DNA of 64,000 nt from Xylaria sp. FL1777. Lineage: Eukaryota > Ascomycota > Sordariomycetes > Xylariales > Xylariaceae. The position numbers were made by a program, and so were the translations under genes. The stretch covers positions 1 to 64,000 of the forward strand of contig MU400656.1 of the NCBI GenBank assembly GCA_022578965.1, given 5' to 3'. This document shows positions 35,601-47,670 of the stretch, piece by piece. The number at the start of each line of letters is the position of its first letter. Positions within the stretch are counted from its first letter, which is position 1. The notes below the pieces were generated by a model. The model was given only the letters and a program-made list of their open reading frames with translations, was not told the origin of the DNA and ran no database searches.

Positions 35601-38280
35601 GTAAATTAGCATAAACTTTAACAGCTAAAAGCTTTTGAGCGGTTGCTAGCTTATTAAAAAGCAAAGCTATAAACCTGCAGAAAACTATGTTAGCCTTATT
35701 ATTTGTTATAAAAAATAGCACAATAAAATTGTTTTTTATTTTTTTTATGTTTTTTTTATAAAGTTATTTCTGTTAATATTGCGCTATTTAATTTAAAATT
35801 TTCTTTATAAATACTATAAGTTTATAATGTTTAATTAGCGCTTTTGTTATATAATTTAGCACATAGTATATAATAAAAAAAGTTCGAAAGCATTTTTATA
35901 AAAATGTAAAGTTATAGTTGCATTAAAATATTAATGCCATAGTTAAATTAGTTTTGCTAACACGCAAATAGTTCTTTTTAATTTTAACAAAGCTATTTTT
36001 GGTTATATGTGTTGCTTTTATTAACGTTTAAAAATAGCTAAATTAACAAGCTGTTTTTTTATGTAGTTTTTTCTAACAAGTATTTATATAAGCGTAGCAG
36101 TTATTATAAGCGTTTAAAAAAGCATGCTGCTATTTTATATATAACATTAATAATATTTTATTAAACTAAAAATGCTTTAATATATTTAAAACGTTAATAC
36201 AAATAGTAGTATAGCTAATATTGTTAACTAAATTGTTATTTAAACATTACTTCTTTTATTAGTATTCCAAATTTTAATTACTTAGTAAGCATAGCGCACT
36301 TTATTAAAAAAAAAATTTATATAGCTAATAATATGCTTCTTTAAGCCCAGGATTTTATTAGTAGCTAGGTTATTAGTTAGTTTATGCATTGTAGTATTGC
36401 TAGCTAGCTATAACATTTTATGCAAATAAAAGCTCTTTTAATTATTGCTTTTTACTATACTATAATATGCAGCAATTTTATTAAATGCTTTAGCTTTTAC
36501 TACGTTTTTAACAAACGTGTTTATATATATTTAAAACATTTAAGCAGCAGTTATAAAATCTTAATATATAGTTCTAGCAAATTTAAGGCTTTATTAATTA
36601 CTATTAAAGCTTACTTAATACTTATTTAGTGCTTTAACTTATGCTAGGTTTTTAAAAAGCGCTATTTTAAAAATTATAAAGCTGCTTTAATTTTTAGAAT
36701 TAATAGTAAACTAGATTATAAGTAAGCTATATATAACAATTAGCAATTATAATTAACCTTTAAAAATATTTTTCTGTTTGTAGAAGTAAAGCTATTTATA
36801 CTTAATTAATCGGACATTTTTTAGTATAGTTTTAATATATAAATTGCTATAATATTTATAACAGCAAATAAAGCGCTTTTTAGCATTTAAATCTGCTAGG
36901 CTTAAAAAGCAATATGCTTTTTAAACTGCGGCTTATGCGTTTTGTTTAACTAAGGCCTTTAAAATAAAAGTGCTATTATTTTAAATTTTATTATTTATAA
37001 GTAAAAATAAAAAAAAAAAATCTGCTATATAGCAACTTTTATGTTATAAAAAACAACATTAAACTTAAACGTTTTAGCTAATGCTAGTATTGCAAGCATA
37101 AATGTTATTTTTAATAGCAAAAGCGTTTTTATGCCTTTTTTTCTTATATAAAAAAAGATGCAAAAATGCCTTTAAGTAAAAATCTTTATTAAAGCGGTTA
37201 GCAAAGCTAGTATACTGCTGTATTCTGAAATACTTTATATTATTAACTTTAGCAAAATTAATAGTTTTTGCTATAAAACAAGCAGTATTAATACTACTTT
37301 TAAGTAAAATAATGCTGCAAAAACTTATGCTTAATATAGTTCTTTTAATTTCTAAAATAGCGTTCTTATTAATACTAGTTCTCTAGATATTTTTATTTCT
37401 ATTAAATACTGCAAATATATTAGACCTTATTAAATTATTCCGTTTTATTAAGCTAAGCTACTACTACTGCTTAGTGCTAAAAACATATTAAAAGCTTTAT
37501 AGTTGCTTAATTAATATACTAAAAATAAAGTTTTAGTTAGTTATATAGTTTGCCTAAGCAATATTAAGATTTTTTTTAGCAGAAATATATATTCTATTTA
37601 TTAATAATAGTAATATATTATTAACTAAAAAACTAGCTAACGCTGCATTATTAATAAAAATATCTACATATAATAAATTGTTAACTTTTAACTAAGCTAA
37701 AGCATTTGCAACTTATTAATAACGTATACATAGTAAATCCTTAGCATTCTGTAGTTTAAGCTTCGTAATATTTATTTAAAAAACTCAAATAATATTATGC
37801 AAACTAAAAACCGCGTAAAGCAAAACAATAATAATACATAAAACATCTTGTTTTTAAACTATAATTTGTTTTTTTAATTAGCAATAAGCATTCGTTAGTT
37901 GTTTTTAATCTTTAGTATAAAACTTAATAATATATCCGTACAAAATATACAAAAAAATTAATTGTTTTTTTATAAAACTAAAATAACGTAGCTTTTTAAA
38001 ATATTAATAGAAATAGCCTATATTAAAATAATTAGCTATAATATACTTTAACATTTGCTTAGCGTTAATAAATCTAATACAAAATAAGCATATTTATACA
38101 AGCTGCTTTTTAGTTTTTATAATACGTAAAAAACATAAGCAGCATTAAATAATCTTTACGAAATTTTTGTTTTAGTTTAAATTAATATTATTAACTTAGT
38201 TAATTTGGCGCATTAAATTATTGCATAAATGTTATTAGTAAATAACGCAAAAATTAAAGAAAAAATAAGTATTACTTATA
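32640..38280 (-). pseudogene. Helitron Rep-helicase (HUH nuclease plus PIF1-like helicase), point-mutated relic
   Basis: This was the replication protein of a rolling-circle Helitron transposon. Reading 5' to 3' on the minus strand, a Helitron-like N-terminal region is legible at about 37730-37620 (VANALA, then LKVNNLLYVDIFI) and about 37180-37130 (KAFLHLF). A FTIN motif lies at 36710-36699. The HUH motif survives as SFYLHKML at 36434-36411, with the first His now Tyr. A Cys cluster (NCYAYINTC, KKTAC) lies at about 36100-36046, and RVSKTNLTMAL at about 35964-35932. The PIF1 part follows: LNVKQSKA (34404-34381), a Walker A decayed to SSTRKS (34284-34267), AFTKSAAASINSVTIY (34200-34153), Walker B as FIINKIS (34056-34036), SNFA before a stop (33930-33919), SSLNIINRS (33135-33109), TKYKA (32844-32830) and YV-stop-LLK (32724-32707). 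All helicase motifs lie in one frame. The Rep part is in another frame, joined near an A run at 36305-36315. There are dozens of stops, nearly all TAA/TAG. Family identity is sure; the N-terminus and both element ends are not. Confidence 0.87.
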
Positions 38281-40129
38281 GCATTTTATGCGCATTAAAT
38301 AATTTTTGCTTAATAGTTAAGTTAAACTAGTTTATACTAATTAAAACTAGTACTAAGTAGTTCGTAATGTTTATACTTTTTTTTTATAGTGTTTATATGT
38401 TAAAGCAAAACTTTAGTTTTTTTATAAGTAACTTTAATAAAAAGTTATGCTATAAAATAGTTATTATATAAAACTTTACAAAAAAATTGTTCTAAAACTA
38501 AACATATTAAGTTTTAATACTGTTTTACTTAGTATAGTAATTACTAATAATTTAAAGTTCTTTTAACTAACATTGTTTTTTAAAGCAAAATAAAACATTA
38601 TATAATAATAAAGAAGCAAGTTTAGTAATAAAAAAGTTAAAGTTATATTAAACATTATTAATAAATTAAACGAAAAAAAACTTTTAGCTGTAAGAAATAA
38701 AAATAGCGCAAAACGCATTTATTTTTATAGTTTAAAACTTGCAAATAAAACAGATTTATTTAATCAATTCTAAAAAATCAAACAACTAGTAAGCTACGCT
38801 ATAAAATTAAAAATATTTAAAGTTTGCTTTTTTATATTAATAATCTATGTATTAGCAAATTTAAAGGCATTAAAAACTTATATTTTAAGTAAACTGTTGC
38901 AAAAGTGTCTATAGATTATTATGTTGCAATAAATTATTAAACCAAAAAAAGTTTAAAGTTTAAATAACAAAAATATTGCAACTAGTTCTTTAGCAAAGCA
39001 TTATGCTAGTTATATAAGTAATAGTTAAGTTAATATTATATAATAAGAAAAAAAAACGGTTATATATTAATTACTTTTATTAAAAATTAAATATAGTGTA
39101 AACTATTTTTATATAGCATTTTTATAGTTTTTATTACTTATAAAAAATACGCCAAGTTTAATAGTGCTAATACTTTAATTTAAAATAGCTATAGTGTAAT
39201 ACTAAACCAAGTTTAAAAATGCAATAGCTATTTAAATTATATTTAAATAGTTAAGCTATAAAATCTTAATATTTAAGCAATAAACTTAAAAGTAAGCAAC
39301 GTTTAAATTTAAACAAAAAAGCATTTATTAGCATAGTTTTAGATTTTTTTAAAAAACCTAGTTTAATTTATAGCTTTATATGCCCTTATATTTAAAATAA
39401 TTTATTAGTTATTTATTGCTTTATAAAACCCTTTGTATTATATAGTAATACAAGGTACAAATGCATAAAAATAAACAGGTTTTAATAAAACTATACTTTA
39501 ACCCTTTTTAAACATAAAGCAACACTTATATTTCTTTAACTTTACTGTTAAAATATTTAATATAAAATATATAACTACTTAATAATATTTAAACAATAGT
39601 AATTATTTACTTAAACTTTTTAAAATACTAGCTAAATAAAATTATTTATATTAATGTAGTTAATTATATAATTAATTAACTATTGCTTAATTAAGTATAA
39701 CATTTTACATAATTTTATTGCTAATAATATATAAACAAAATAACTCTTAAAGCTATTTAATTAAACTTTATACTTTCTTTATGTTTTAATTGTTATTATA
39801 GCTTTTAAAAGCTTAACTCTAGTTACAAAAAAAGCTCGGAAAATAAAACCATTTATAACTCTTAATGCAGATTTTTTAACTTAAATATTAAAATTAATCT
39901 GATTTTAACCTGTTGTTTTTTTAAACTTAAAATTTACTAGATGTGCTTTTAGTATTATAATAATATATGCTAATATTAATCCTGTGCTTAAGATCCTTAA
40001 AAATAACATAGTTAATAAATTATATTTAGCATAGCGCAGTTTTATAGCTTTTAAATCTTTTAAATTAAGAAAATAAAAAACAATAAAAAAGTGCTAATTT
40101 ATTTTTAAACAATAAGTAAGTAATAAAAA

Positions 40130-40450
40130 ATTTAATGCTTTTTGTTTTATTGTTACAATAAAACTATAAAATAGCATGCGCTGCTAAGTATAGAACTACA
40201 AAATAGCACGCATTACTAAATAAAATAAAGCTACAAAATAACATATATTATTAGGTATAAGATTATAATATAACATATATTAATAATGCTTAACGTTTAT
40301 AGTTAGATTTTCTAAAAAAAAAAAAAAAGAATTAATGCTTTTTGTTTTATTGTTTTAATATATTTATATATTATTAGTGCTTAGTTTAATGTTTAAAAGT
40401 TAATTCCTTAGTAAAATAATATTATAAAATAGCACGTGCTATTTATGCAT
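40130..40450. repeat. Degenerate tandem repeat (ACAAAATAGCACGC units) with flanking direct repeat
   Basis: Units of roughly 35-40 bases carrying variants of CTACAAAATAGCACGCATTACTAA lie at about 40163, 40196, 40230 and 40264, and one more at about 40425. The phrase AATGCTTTTTGTTTTATTGTT is present on both sides, at about 40133 and 40334, as a 200-bp-apart direct repeat. The copies grade from GC-retaining (CATGCGCTGC) to fully AT (CATATATTA), a visible mutation series. Confidence 0.7.
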
Positions 40451-41290
40451 TATGTTTGCAGTTAAATCTTAATTATATATTATATAATATTAAATCTATA
40501 AATTTTAGTAAAAAGAAAGTCTTAAAGTTTATAAACCTATAAAAGCTATTATAACATATTTTTATATAGTAATAAATTTTACTAATAGTTTAATTTGCTT
40601 ACTTTATATAAGCTTTTTAAATAATAGTAGCATAAGCATTATTGCTTTGTTTTATTTTTTTTTGTTTTTTTTTTGTTTATTTTTATTAGTTTTATTTTAA
40701 GTCATAATTTTTACCCTTTAGGTCGATTACTTTTTATATAATTGCATTATAGCATTTATAAGTATTTATTGCTTAACTATATTTTTAAAAGTAGCTTAAC
40801 ACTACATAACTAATTTTATAGATCTATATAAAGTGTTCTTAAAATAATTAATCAAGCTAGTAATTAGTAACCTAAACTATTATAAAGCTTTATTAATATA
40901 TGCAGTAATTTTAACACTTAATAATAAATTAAACTTAATTAAAAATGTTTATTTAATTTAAAACTAAAACGTTATAAGTAGCTTAATAATAACTAATGCT
41001 TTAGCTTTATAAAGAGTAAAATATTATATATAATTAGCACTTTTACTATAGTTTATACTTTAATTCCTTTTTAGCTGCCTAAAAATTTAAAGAAGTAGTT
41101 TAATGTTTTTTTACTAAAGTTCATAAAATATTATATTAAAATTATAACTTTTAAATCTTCTTAAAATTTATAGAACTAGTTTTACTAGTTTATTTGCTAA
41201 ACTTCTAGCTTTATACTTAATATACTATGTTTAGCAGTTTTAAAGTATAATTTTCAGTATGCTTTTATTTCTTTAACAAGTATTATATGC

Positions 41291-41310
41291 ATATATATAT
41301 ATATATATAT
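41291..41310. repeat. (TA)n microsatellite
   Basis: Ten AT dinucleotides in a row, following ATATGC. Confidence 0.9.
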
Positions 41311-41438
41311 TTATATTAAACAGCCTTCCTAAAAATAACTATACTATATAATAGTTTCTTTATTGCTTTTTTTATACCTTTTATTATAGCTTTTATTTTT
41401 TCTTATTAAATATTTTAAACTTTATTATAGATTTAAAA

Positions 41439-41990
41439 GCACAAATTTAACGCAACTAATTTTCTTTTTTTATAAGTTACAACTATGTTTTACTATTTCC
41501 TTTATTTTTTACGATAATAAGCCGGTTTAATAACATAACTTATAATATATAAAACTACCTAAACACAAAGTATAATATAAAACTTAAGTTTGCTAACTAC
41601 TTAAAAACAGTTATTAATTAATATAATACTTTAGCATATAATATTATTTTTGTTTAGTTAAGTATATACTAACATAAAATAATTATAGCAAGCAGCTTAA
41701 CATATTATAATATGTTTTTTTTTGCTTATGTTAATCTTTGTTTTAAACAAATTACCTTAAAACTAATAAAAACACTATATTAATAAGTAATATTTTAAAT
41801 TGTTTAAAAATCTCTATAAAACTTAATATATTTATTTCTAGTATTAAACAAAACGATCTAAATTAGCATTAGTTTTTTATAGCAACTATAACTAATATTA
41901 TAAATTATATACATATTTAATTTACCTAGGAATAAAAACAAAAAGCATTAATTTTCTTTTTTATTCGTTTTTTGTAGTATAACCTAAGAA
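41439..41990 (+). pseudogene. Possible upstream part of the 41978-42925 relic
   Basis: The frame starting with GCA at 41439 reads about 107 codons with only four stops between about 41460 and 41780, then degrades. It contains a polar stretch (NYLNTKYNIKLKFANYL at about 41547-41600). It lies just upstream of the stronger relic, on the same strand but in a different frame, so the two may be one gene broken by an indel. No family was recognised. Confidence 0.3.
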
Positions 41991-42925
41991 CTAAAGGTTT
42001 AGTTTTTGCTTTTATAGTTATTATTATTTCAACTAAAGTTAACAAAAAACAATAAGTACTAACGTTAGCTTTAATTTATATGCTTAACTTAACATAACAT
42101 ATTACTAAAAAAGTATTTAGTAATGCAATTTGCTACTAGCACGTTAATATAATAAATATTATTAATTTTACTAATCGTAACAAAAAAAACTCAGATATTA
42201 AGAATATAAACCTAATAACTTTTATTACTAATAGAAATAAAAAGAACTTTATATTTTATATTATAGCTAATATAATTAAGTTTGCTAGCATTAAAGAGCT
42301 AGGTTTGCTATTTATAGCTAGTTTATTACTATTATATTGCTAAAAGCATATTTAAGAACAATTAACATTTACTACAGCATTAAAGCATACTAGTACAACT
42401 ATAACTACTATTAAAGAAAATATAGCTAACTTAAAAACTAAAACTTTGCTTTATACCTTTTAGATTACAAAATCTATTAATAAAAGCTTATTTACTATTT
42501 AATTGCTTATTATACTAATATTTCTTAAGCACTTTATTTCTAAAGATAAAAATATAATTAATGCTAAAACTAAAAGTATTTTTTGTACATTTTTTAGTTA
42601 AAGCTTTACTAAAATAATAATATTAATAATAAACGCTTTAAATATAACGCTATTTTTTAATATTACTAATATAAATACTTTAGTATTTTTAACTTAGTTT
42701 ACTAATTTAAAAACAACTAATAAAAATAATATTAACTTTAATTTAGCTTTAAATAAAAATAATAATAATAAAGCTATTGCTTTTATACATAATTCTTGTA
42801 AAAGGGCTCATACAACTAATAAAAGTACAGAAAATAATATATTGCTTATAATTATGCATTACTTAAAACATAATATTTTAAAGGCCCATAAAAAAAAAGC
42901 AATAGTTAAAAAGAAAAAATAATAG
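41978..42925 (+). pseudogene. Unidentified coding relic (~315 codons, about ten stops)
   Basis: In the frame containing ACT at 42170 the sequence reads through from about 41978 to a double stop TAA TAG at 42920-42925. There are only about ten internal TAA/TAG stops, and six between 42140 and 42919 (260 codons), where about 26 would be expected from composition. The peptide is Asn/Thr/Ile-rich with an acidic-turned-Lys tail and some specific segments (SIKELGLLFIASLLLLYC at about 42290-42343, FIHNSCKRAHTTNKS at about 42782-42826). A possible start is the ATG at 42080. It ends about 360 bases left of the palindrome arm. No domain or homologue is apparent; a transposon accessory or gag-like protein is possible. 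Confidence 0.5.
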
Positions 42926-43287
42926 ATTTTTTTGTTATATTTTAGCATAAATTAATAAATGTTTTTTTTTTTAAGCTATAAGTTCTGTTTTTTGCTTATT
43001 AAATTATATTAAAAAAAATTATAAAATTTTATTATATATTATTATTATAGCTATACTACTACTTACTTTATATAATATAATACCATTGTTTACTTTTAAC
43101 TTTGCTTTTGCTTATATTTACTTATATTTAGCTATATTTGCATTAATATATTTAACTTTTTATACAAGTCCTAAAACTATTTTTAAAATATATTTTATTA
43201 TATATTTATTAAGTTAACAAAGCTAAACTATTATAATATATATCTTAAGTTATATAAAGCTTTAAAACAAATTAAAAAAAAAAAAAT
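42926..43287. other. AT-rich spacer left of the palindrome
   Basis: T-rich sequence without a frame or repeat. Whether it already belongs to the inverted duplication cannot be decided, because its partner would lie beyond the right end of the window. Confidence 0.4.
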
Positions 43288-44204
43288 ATTTATTTTTTTT
43301 AATTTGCTACTATACTATTAAAAATATATTAAATATAAACAATACTATTAAACCAATGTTTTAAAATGTTAATTTTATTAAGCTTTTTAATAACTTTTTC
43401 TTTATTTTTTTTTTAGTTTTATATATATATTTTTGCTGCTACTAATACTATATTTTACATTATATAATCCTTTAAGTTATTTAAAAATATTAAAAAAATA
43501 TATAGCTAATAAAACTTATTTTTAGCTTTTTTTTTTATTGCTTGCTACTATACTTTAATGCTTTGCTATGCTATATAAAATAATAGTTTAAAAATTAGTT
43601 TTTATACTTAAGTATAGCTATATATTTACTTATAATAGTAGTTTTTAAGCAAGCAGCTATATACTTTGCTATAAATTTTACTAAAGGTTAAAAAAATAAT
43701 ATATAATAAAATTAATAAATAAAAAAGATAATAAGTATACTTTAATTTATTTTACTTAATTAAAACCTATATTTTTAAAACAATTATTATTACGTTAAAT
43801 GTAATATATACTATTATTATTAATTTTATAACAATAATGTTGTTTTATAACAATTATTTATATTAATAAAACTTATTATAAAACTACTAAGTATAGCAAA
43901 GCATGTTAACTATATTTTTAGCTTACTTATTGTTTATTTGCGGCTAATTTTCTTACGTAAGCTTAAACAGCTATATTAATTGTTTTTATTTAGCCAAGTT
44001 ATTTATTTTTGCATACCTAGATATATTTTTATTTTTGCTTTTTTTTTTTTTTAGCTGTTGCATATACATTCTACTTACTTTTTAGTACTTCTGTTTTATT
44101 TGCTTAAACAAAAAACCACAATAGTTCTGTTTTAATTTTTGCGTTTATATATAATTTTTAAAAGGCTATATATTAGCAACAAAGTTTAGCTTTTTTTATA
44201 GCAG

Positions 44205-44620
44205 TAATTACGTTAGCTATTATATTTATATAACCTGCTGCTATTTTAAAATTGCGCAAAAATAATTAGCTATATATAAAAGATTTACGCTATTAGCTAT
44301 TAGTATATAAAGCTTGCAGCACTTAAGCTATAGCTTTTTTTGCTTTTTTTAAACGTTACTATAACGTACGTTTTGCTACGAAGATTATACGTTAAAATAT
44401 TTTTTTTTTTAAAGCTTTAAAACTATAAGCTAAGCAATAGCCTTGCTTTTACGCCTTTTTGCTTAACCTTTAAACATAATAATTATAAACGTATTTATTA
44501 TTAAAAAGCGCGTTATTTTAAGTAAACTTATTAATAATAAACTTAAGCTAAAGCTTTTCTATATTATAAGTTAGCTTAATTTACTTAGCATACTATTAAA
44601 AATATTTGTTTTTAAAATAA
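44205..44620 (+). repeat. Direct repeat within the left arm, copy 1 (partner 46175-46505)
   Basis: Shares ACTATAAGCTAA, AATAGCC.TGCTTTTA, ATTAAAAA and AAACTTAAGCTAAAGCTTTT with a second copy 1.9 kb downstream (AAGCTTTA at 44412 and 46317). Copy 1 has an extra block of about 70 bases at 44285-44355. Mirror copies lie at about 62670-63085 and 60785-61115. Confidence 0.85.
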
Positions 44621-45174
44621 AGTTAAGTTATAAAAAAATAGCTGCTAAATTATAATTATAAATAAAAGCTTAATATTATTAATTCTTAAGTTTTTTTAAA
44701 AAGTATTAAAAAAAAACTTATTTTTATATAGTAAATATTAAACTATTTTTTTATAATTAAGCTTTTTTTATTTTGCTGCAACCTTAGTTCTTAATAAAAT
44801 AACTTCTTTTAAAATGCTTTATTTTTAAAATACAATAGCGCTTTTTTTCTTAAGTTTACTAAATGCTTTAATATATAAAGCATAATTTATAATTATTAAA
44901 GATATTTTAGTTTGCAAAGTTAGCTACCTTTGCTTTCTTTTCTTTTTTTTTTTTTTTTAAGTGTTTTATTATTTAAGTTTTTGTTTTTTAGAATTACTAA
45001 AGAAGTACTTTTGCTTTTTTTGCTAGCTTTTTTCTTTTTACTTGCTTTTTTTTTTTTTTTTTTTTTTTCTTTTTTGCTAATTACTTTTGTTGCTATTTTT
45101 AATACTAGTTTAATAATTACGTTTATTAATTTGTTCCGTTTATTTTTTATTTAATTATTTAGCAAAAGACTTTT

Positions 45175-45720
45175 AAGCTTAACTACTTAATTTTAAACAA
45201 AAACAATAGTTAAAAACTTATTATTATTATTAAACAAACAGATTACTTTAAGCGTACAAAACTTACTAAAAAATTTAAACTTTAAGATGTTTTTAGCAAA
45301 AAATCTTTAAGCTTAGCTACTTAATTTTAAACAAAAACAATAGCTAAAAACTTACTATTATTATTAAATAAATTGCTTTAAGTATACAAAATTTATTAAA
45401 CAATTTAAACTTTAAGTTACTTATATAAACAAAAGCCTATAATCTGTTTAAAAAAAATTACGCTAAATATAAAAAGCAAGTAAAACATAAAGTTTAATTA
45501 AGTCTATAAGTTTTTTTAAACAAAAATAATAGCTAAAAACTTACTATTACTATTAAACAAATTACTTTAAGTATATAAAACTTATTAAACAATTTAAACT
45601 TTAAGTTGCTTATATAAACAAAAGCTTATAATTTGTTTAAAAAAAATTGCATTAAATATAAAAAGCAAATAAAACGTAAAGTTTAATTAAGTTTATAAGT
45701 TTTCTTTATTAAAGCTATAA
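45175..45720 (+). repeat. Tandem repeat of ~110-190 bp units in the left arm
   Basis: Three units begin near 45191, 45318 and 45514 with TTTTAAACAAAAACAATAG, followed by AAAACTTACTATTATTATTAAA and CAATTTAAACTTTAAG. The second and third units also share a trailing block (AAAGC.TATAATCTGTTTAAA to AAGTCTATAAGTTT). Mirror copy at about 61570-62115. Confidence 0.88.
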
Positions 45721-46174
45721 CTATTTATAAAGCTAAAAAAAAGATTTACGCTAGTTTTAAACTTTTTTTTTATAAACGTTAAATTAGTAGCAAGTTTAAT
45801 AGCTTAAAAATAATACTATATATTATAAACAATACTTATTTAAGCTTTATAATTAAACATTTTATTAAAAAACAGTATAGCTAAAGTACTTATATTATTA
45901 CTAAAAATAAAAGCATTTATAGCTTAAAAAGCTATTATAACAATAAAAATACTAATAACTATTTTTGTAGAAGTGCAGCTAAAGGCAGTAATATTTCTGT
46001 TATTTTTTTAAAGCATTAATATTGCAGCTATAACTTTAGCTTTTTTTGTAATAAAACGCTTACTAGAAGTTTTAGCGTTGTTATTTAAGCTATTATTCCT
46101 GTTATTATTAAAGAAGTTTAATAAAGCAAAAGCAGCTAATATAATGCACTTATAGCCTTACGCTTTAATATTAA

Positions 46175-46505
46175 GTGTTTAATTACATTAGCTATTATTA
46201 TATTTATATAACTTACTGTTATTTTAAGATCGCGCAAAAACAATTAGCTGTATATAAACGCTATTATAACGTATACTGCTTTACGAAAATTATATGTTAA
46301 AATACTTTTTTTTTTGAAGCTTTAAAACTATAAGCTAAATAATAGCCCTGCTTTTATGCTTATTTGCTTAACTTTTAAACACAATATAAATACGTTTATT
46401 ATTAAAAAATATATTATTTTAAGCAAACTTATTAATAACAAACTTAAGCTAAAGCTTTTTTATGTTATAAGCTAGCTTAACTTATTTAGCATATATATTG
46501 CTGTT
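46175..46505 (+). repeat. Direct repeat within the left arm, copy 2
   Basis: Second copy of the segment at 44205-44620, without the 70-base block. Similarity ends at TTAGCATATATATTG, after which the A-rich coding-like segment begins. Confidence 0.85.
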
Positions 46506-47539
46506 TTAGCTACTAAAATACTTGATTATATATTGCTACGAACTTTAAAAAATTAAAAGTATAAATATTCTTTAAAAAAAAATAAAGAAAAAAAAAAACG
46601 TATAGCAGCTAATAAAAAAAAGCAAAAAAAAAAAGCTAAAGCTTATACAGCTTTTATATTAAAAACAAAAATAAAAACATTAATACTTTTTACGCTAAAG
46701 CAAAAAAAGCGCAAATAATTAAGCAAAGCAAAAAAGCTTGCTTATTAGCTTGTATAATAAACAAGCTTTAATAAAAACAAGCTAGCTAGTATTTTTTTGC
46801 TGCTTGCAAACATTATATAAAAAGCTTAGCTATAAAAAAGTTAATTTAACAAGTAATAACAAAGATTAAAACTTTTATTTAAGATGCAAAAACTTAAAAA
46901 GCTAAAAACTAACTTAAAAGTAAACCTATAAGCAACAAAAAAAGCACAGCTAAAAAAGATCTAATGCTAAAACCGGATTTTTAGCTAAAAAAATAATTAA
47001 AAGAAAAAAAACCTAGAATTACGCTTAAAAAAAAATAAATAAGCACGTAAATCTAAACTAAAATAAGCAGCAGTTATTTAGCTATAACTAAACAAAAGCT
47101 TAGCAAAAACAAAGCTTTTAAAAAATATAATAAGCTATTAAAGCATAAAGCAGCTATAATAATGCAAATGCATACTAAGAAAATAAGTTTAAAAGCGTTT
47201 TTATATAAAAAAAAAGTTTTAAGCTTTTTTATGCCTTTTTGCAAATATGCAAAAAGAAAAAAAACCTTTTAACACGTAGTTTTGTGTTATAACTTACTAT
47301 AAAAAAAAAAAAAGCAGCTATAAAAAAGCTTTGCAGCTAAACTACTACAAACTAAAAAGAACTTAAAAGTAGCTAACGTAATAAAAAAACAACTAAATAA
47401 ATTATAAAAAGTATTGTAGCGCTACTAATCTTTTTTTCTTAAAAACAACAATAATAAAAACATATAAAAAAAACAACGTTATAGTAAAAAACCTTTCCTA
47501 AAAAAAAAAAAAAAGGCTTTACAAAAAAAACAAAAATAT

Positions 47540-47670
47540 AAATAAAGTATATAAAGCTTTTAGAAAAAGAACAAAAACTAATAAAGTATATAAAGCGTTT
47601 TAAAGCAAAGCAAAAACTAATAAAGTATATAAAGCTCTAAAAAAAAAACAAAAACAAATAAAAAAGCATA
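47540..47670 (+). repeat. ~54-bp in-frame tandem repeat inside a worn coding-like segment
   Basis: AATAAAGTATATAAAGC recurs at about 47539, 47579 and 47621. Read on the plus strand it gives a repeated (T)NKVYKA motif separated by Lys-rich pieces (periods about 41-54 bp). Repeat units that keep one frame suggest an old protein repeat. The mirror copy lies at about 59620-59750, where the antisense strand gives a meaningless Phe-rich open frame. Confidence 0.6.

Larger units (their letters stand above)
38300..41430. other. AT-rich DNA upstream of the Helitron relic
   Basis: No gene was recognised. It may include the 5' non-coding end of the Helitron. A degenerate tandem repeat (40130-40450) and a TA tract (41291-41310) are listed separately. 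At 39431-39455 TTGTATTATATAGTAATACAA forms a small hairpin. Confidence 0.45.

Noticed and set aside
36420..36629. 69-residue open frame on the plus strand
   Set aside because: It is antisense to the HUH-containing part of the Helitron relic, which reads as a known domain on the other strand.
44930..45154. 74-residue Phe-rich frame with a similar frame at 62134-62364 (-), which looks like conservation
   Set aside because: The similarity is caused by the inverted duplication of the whole region. The peptide is low-complexity from T runs.
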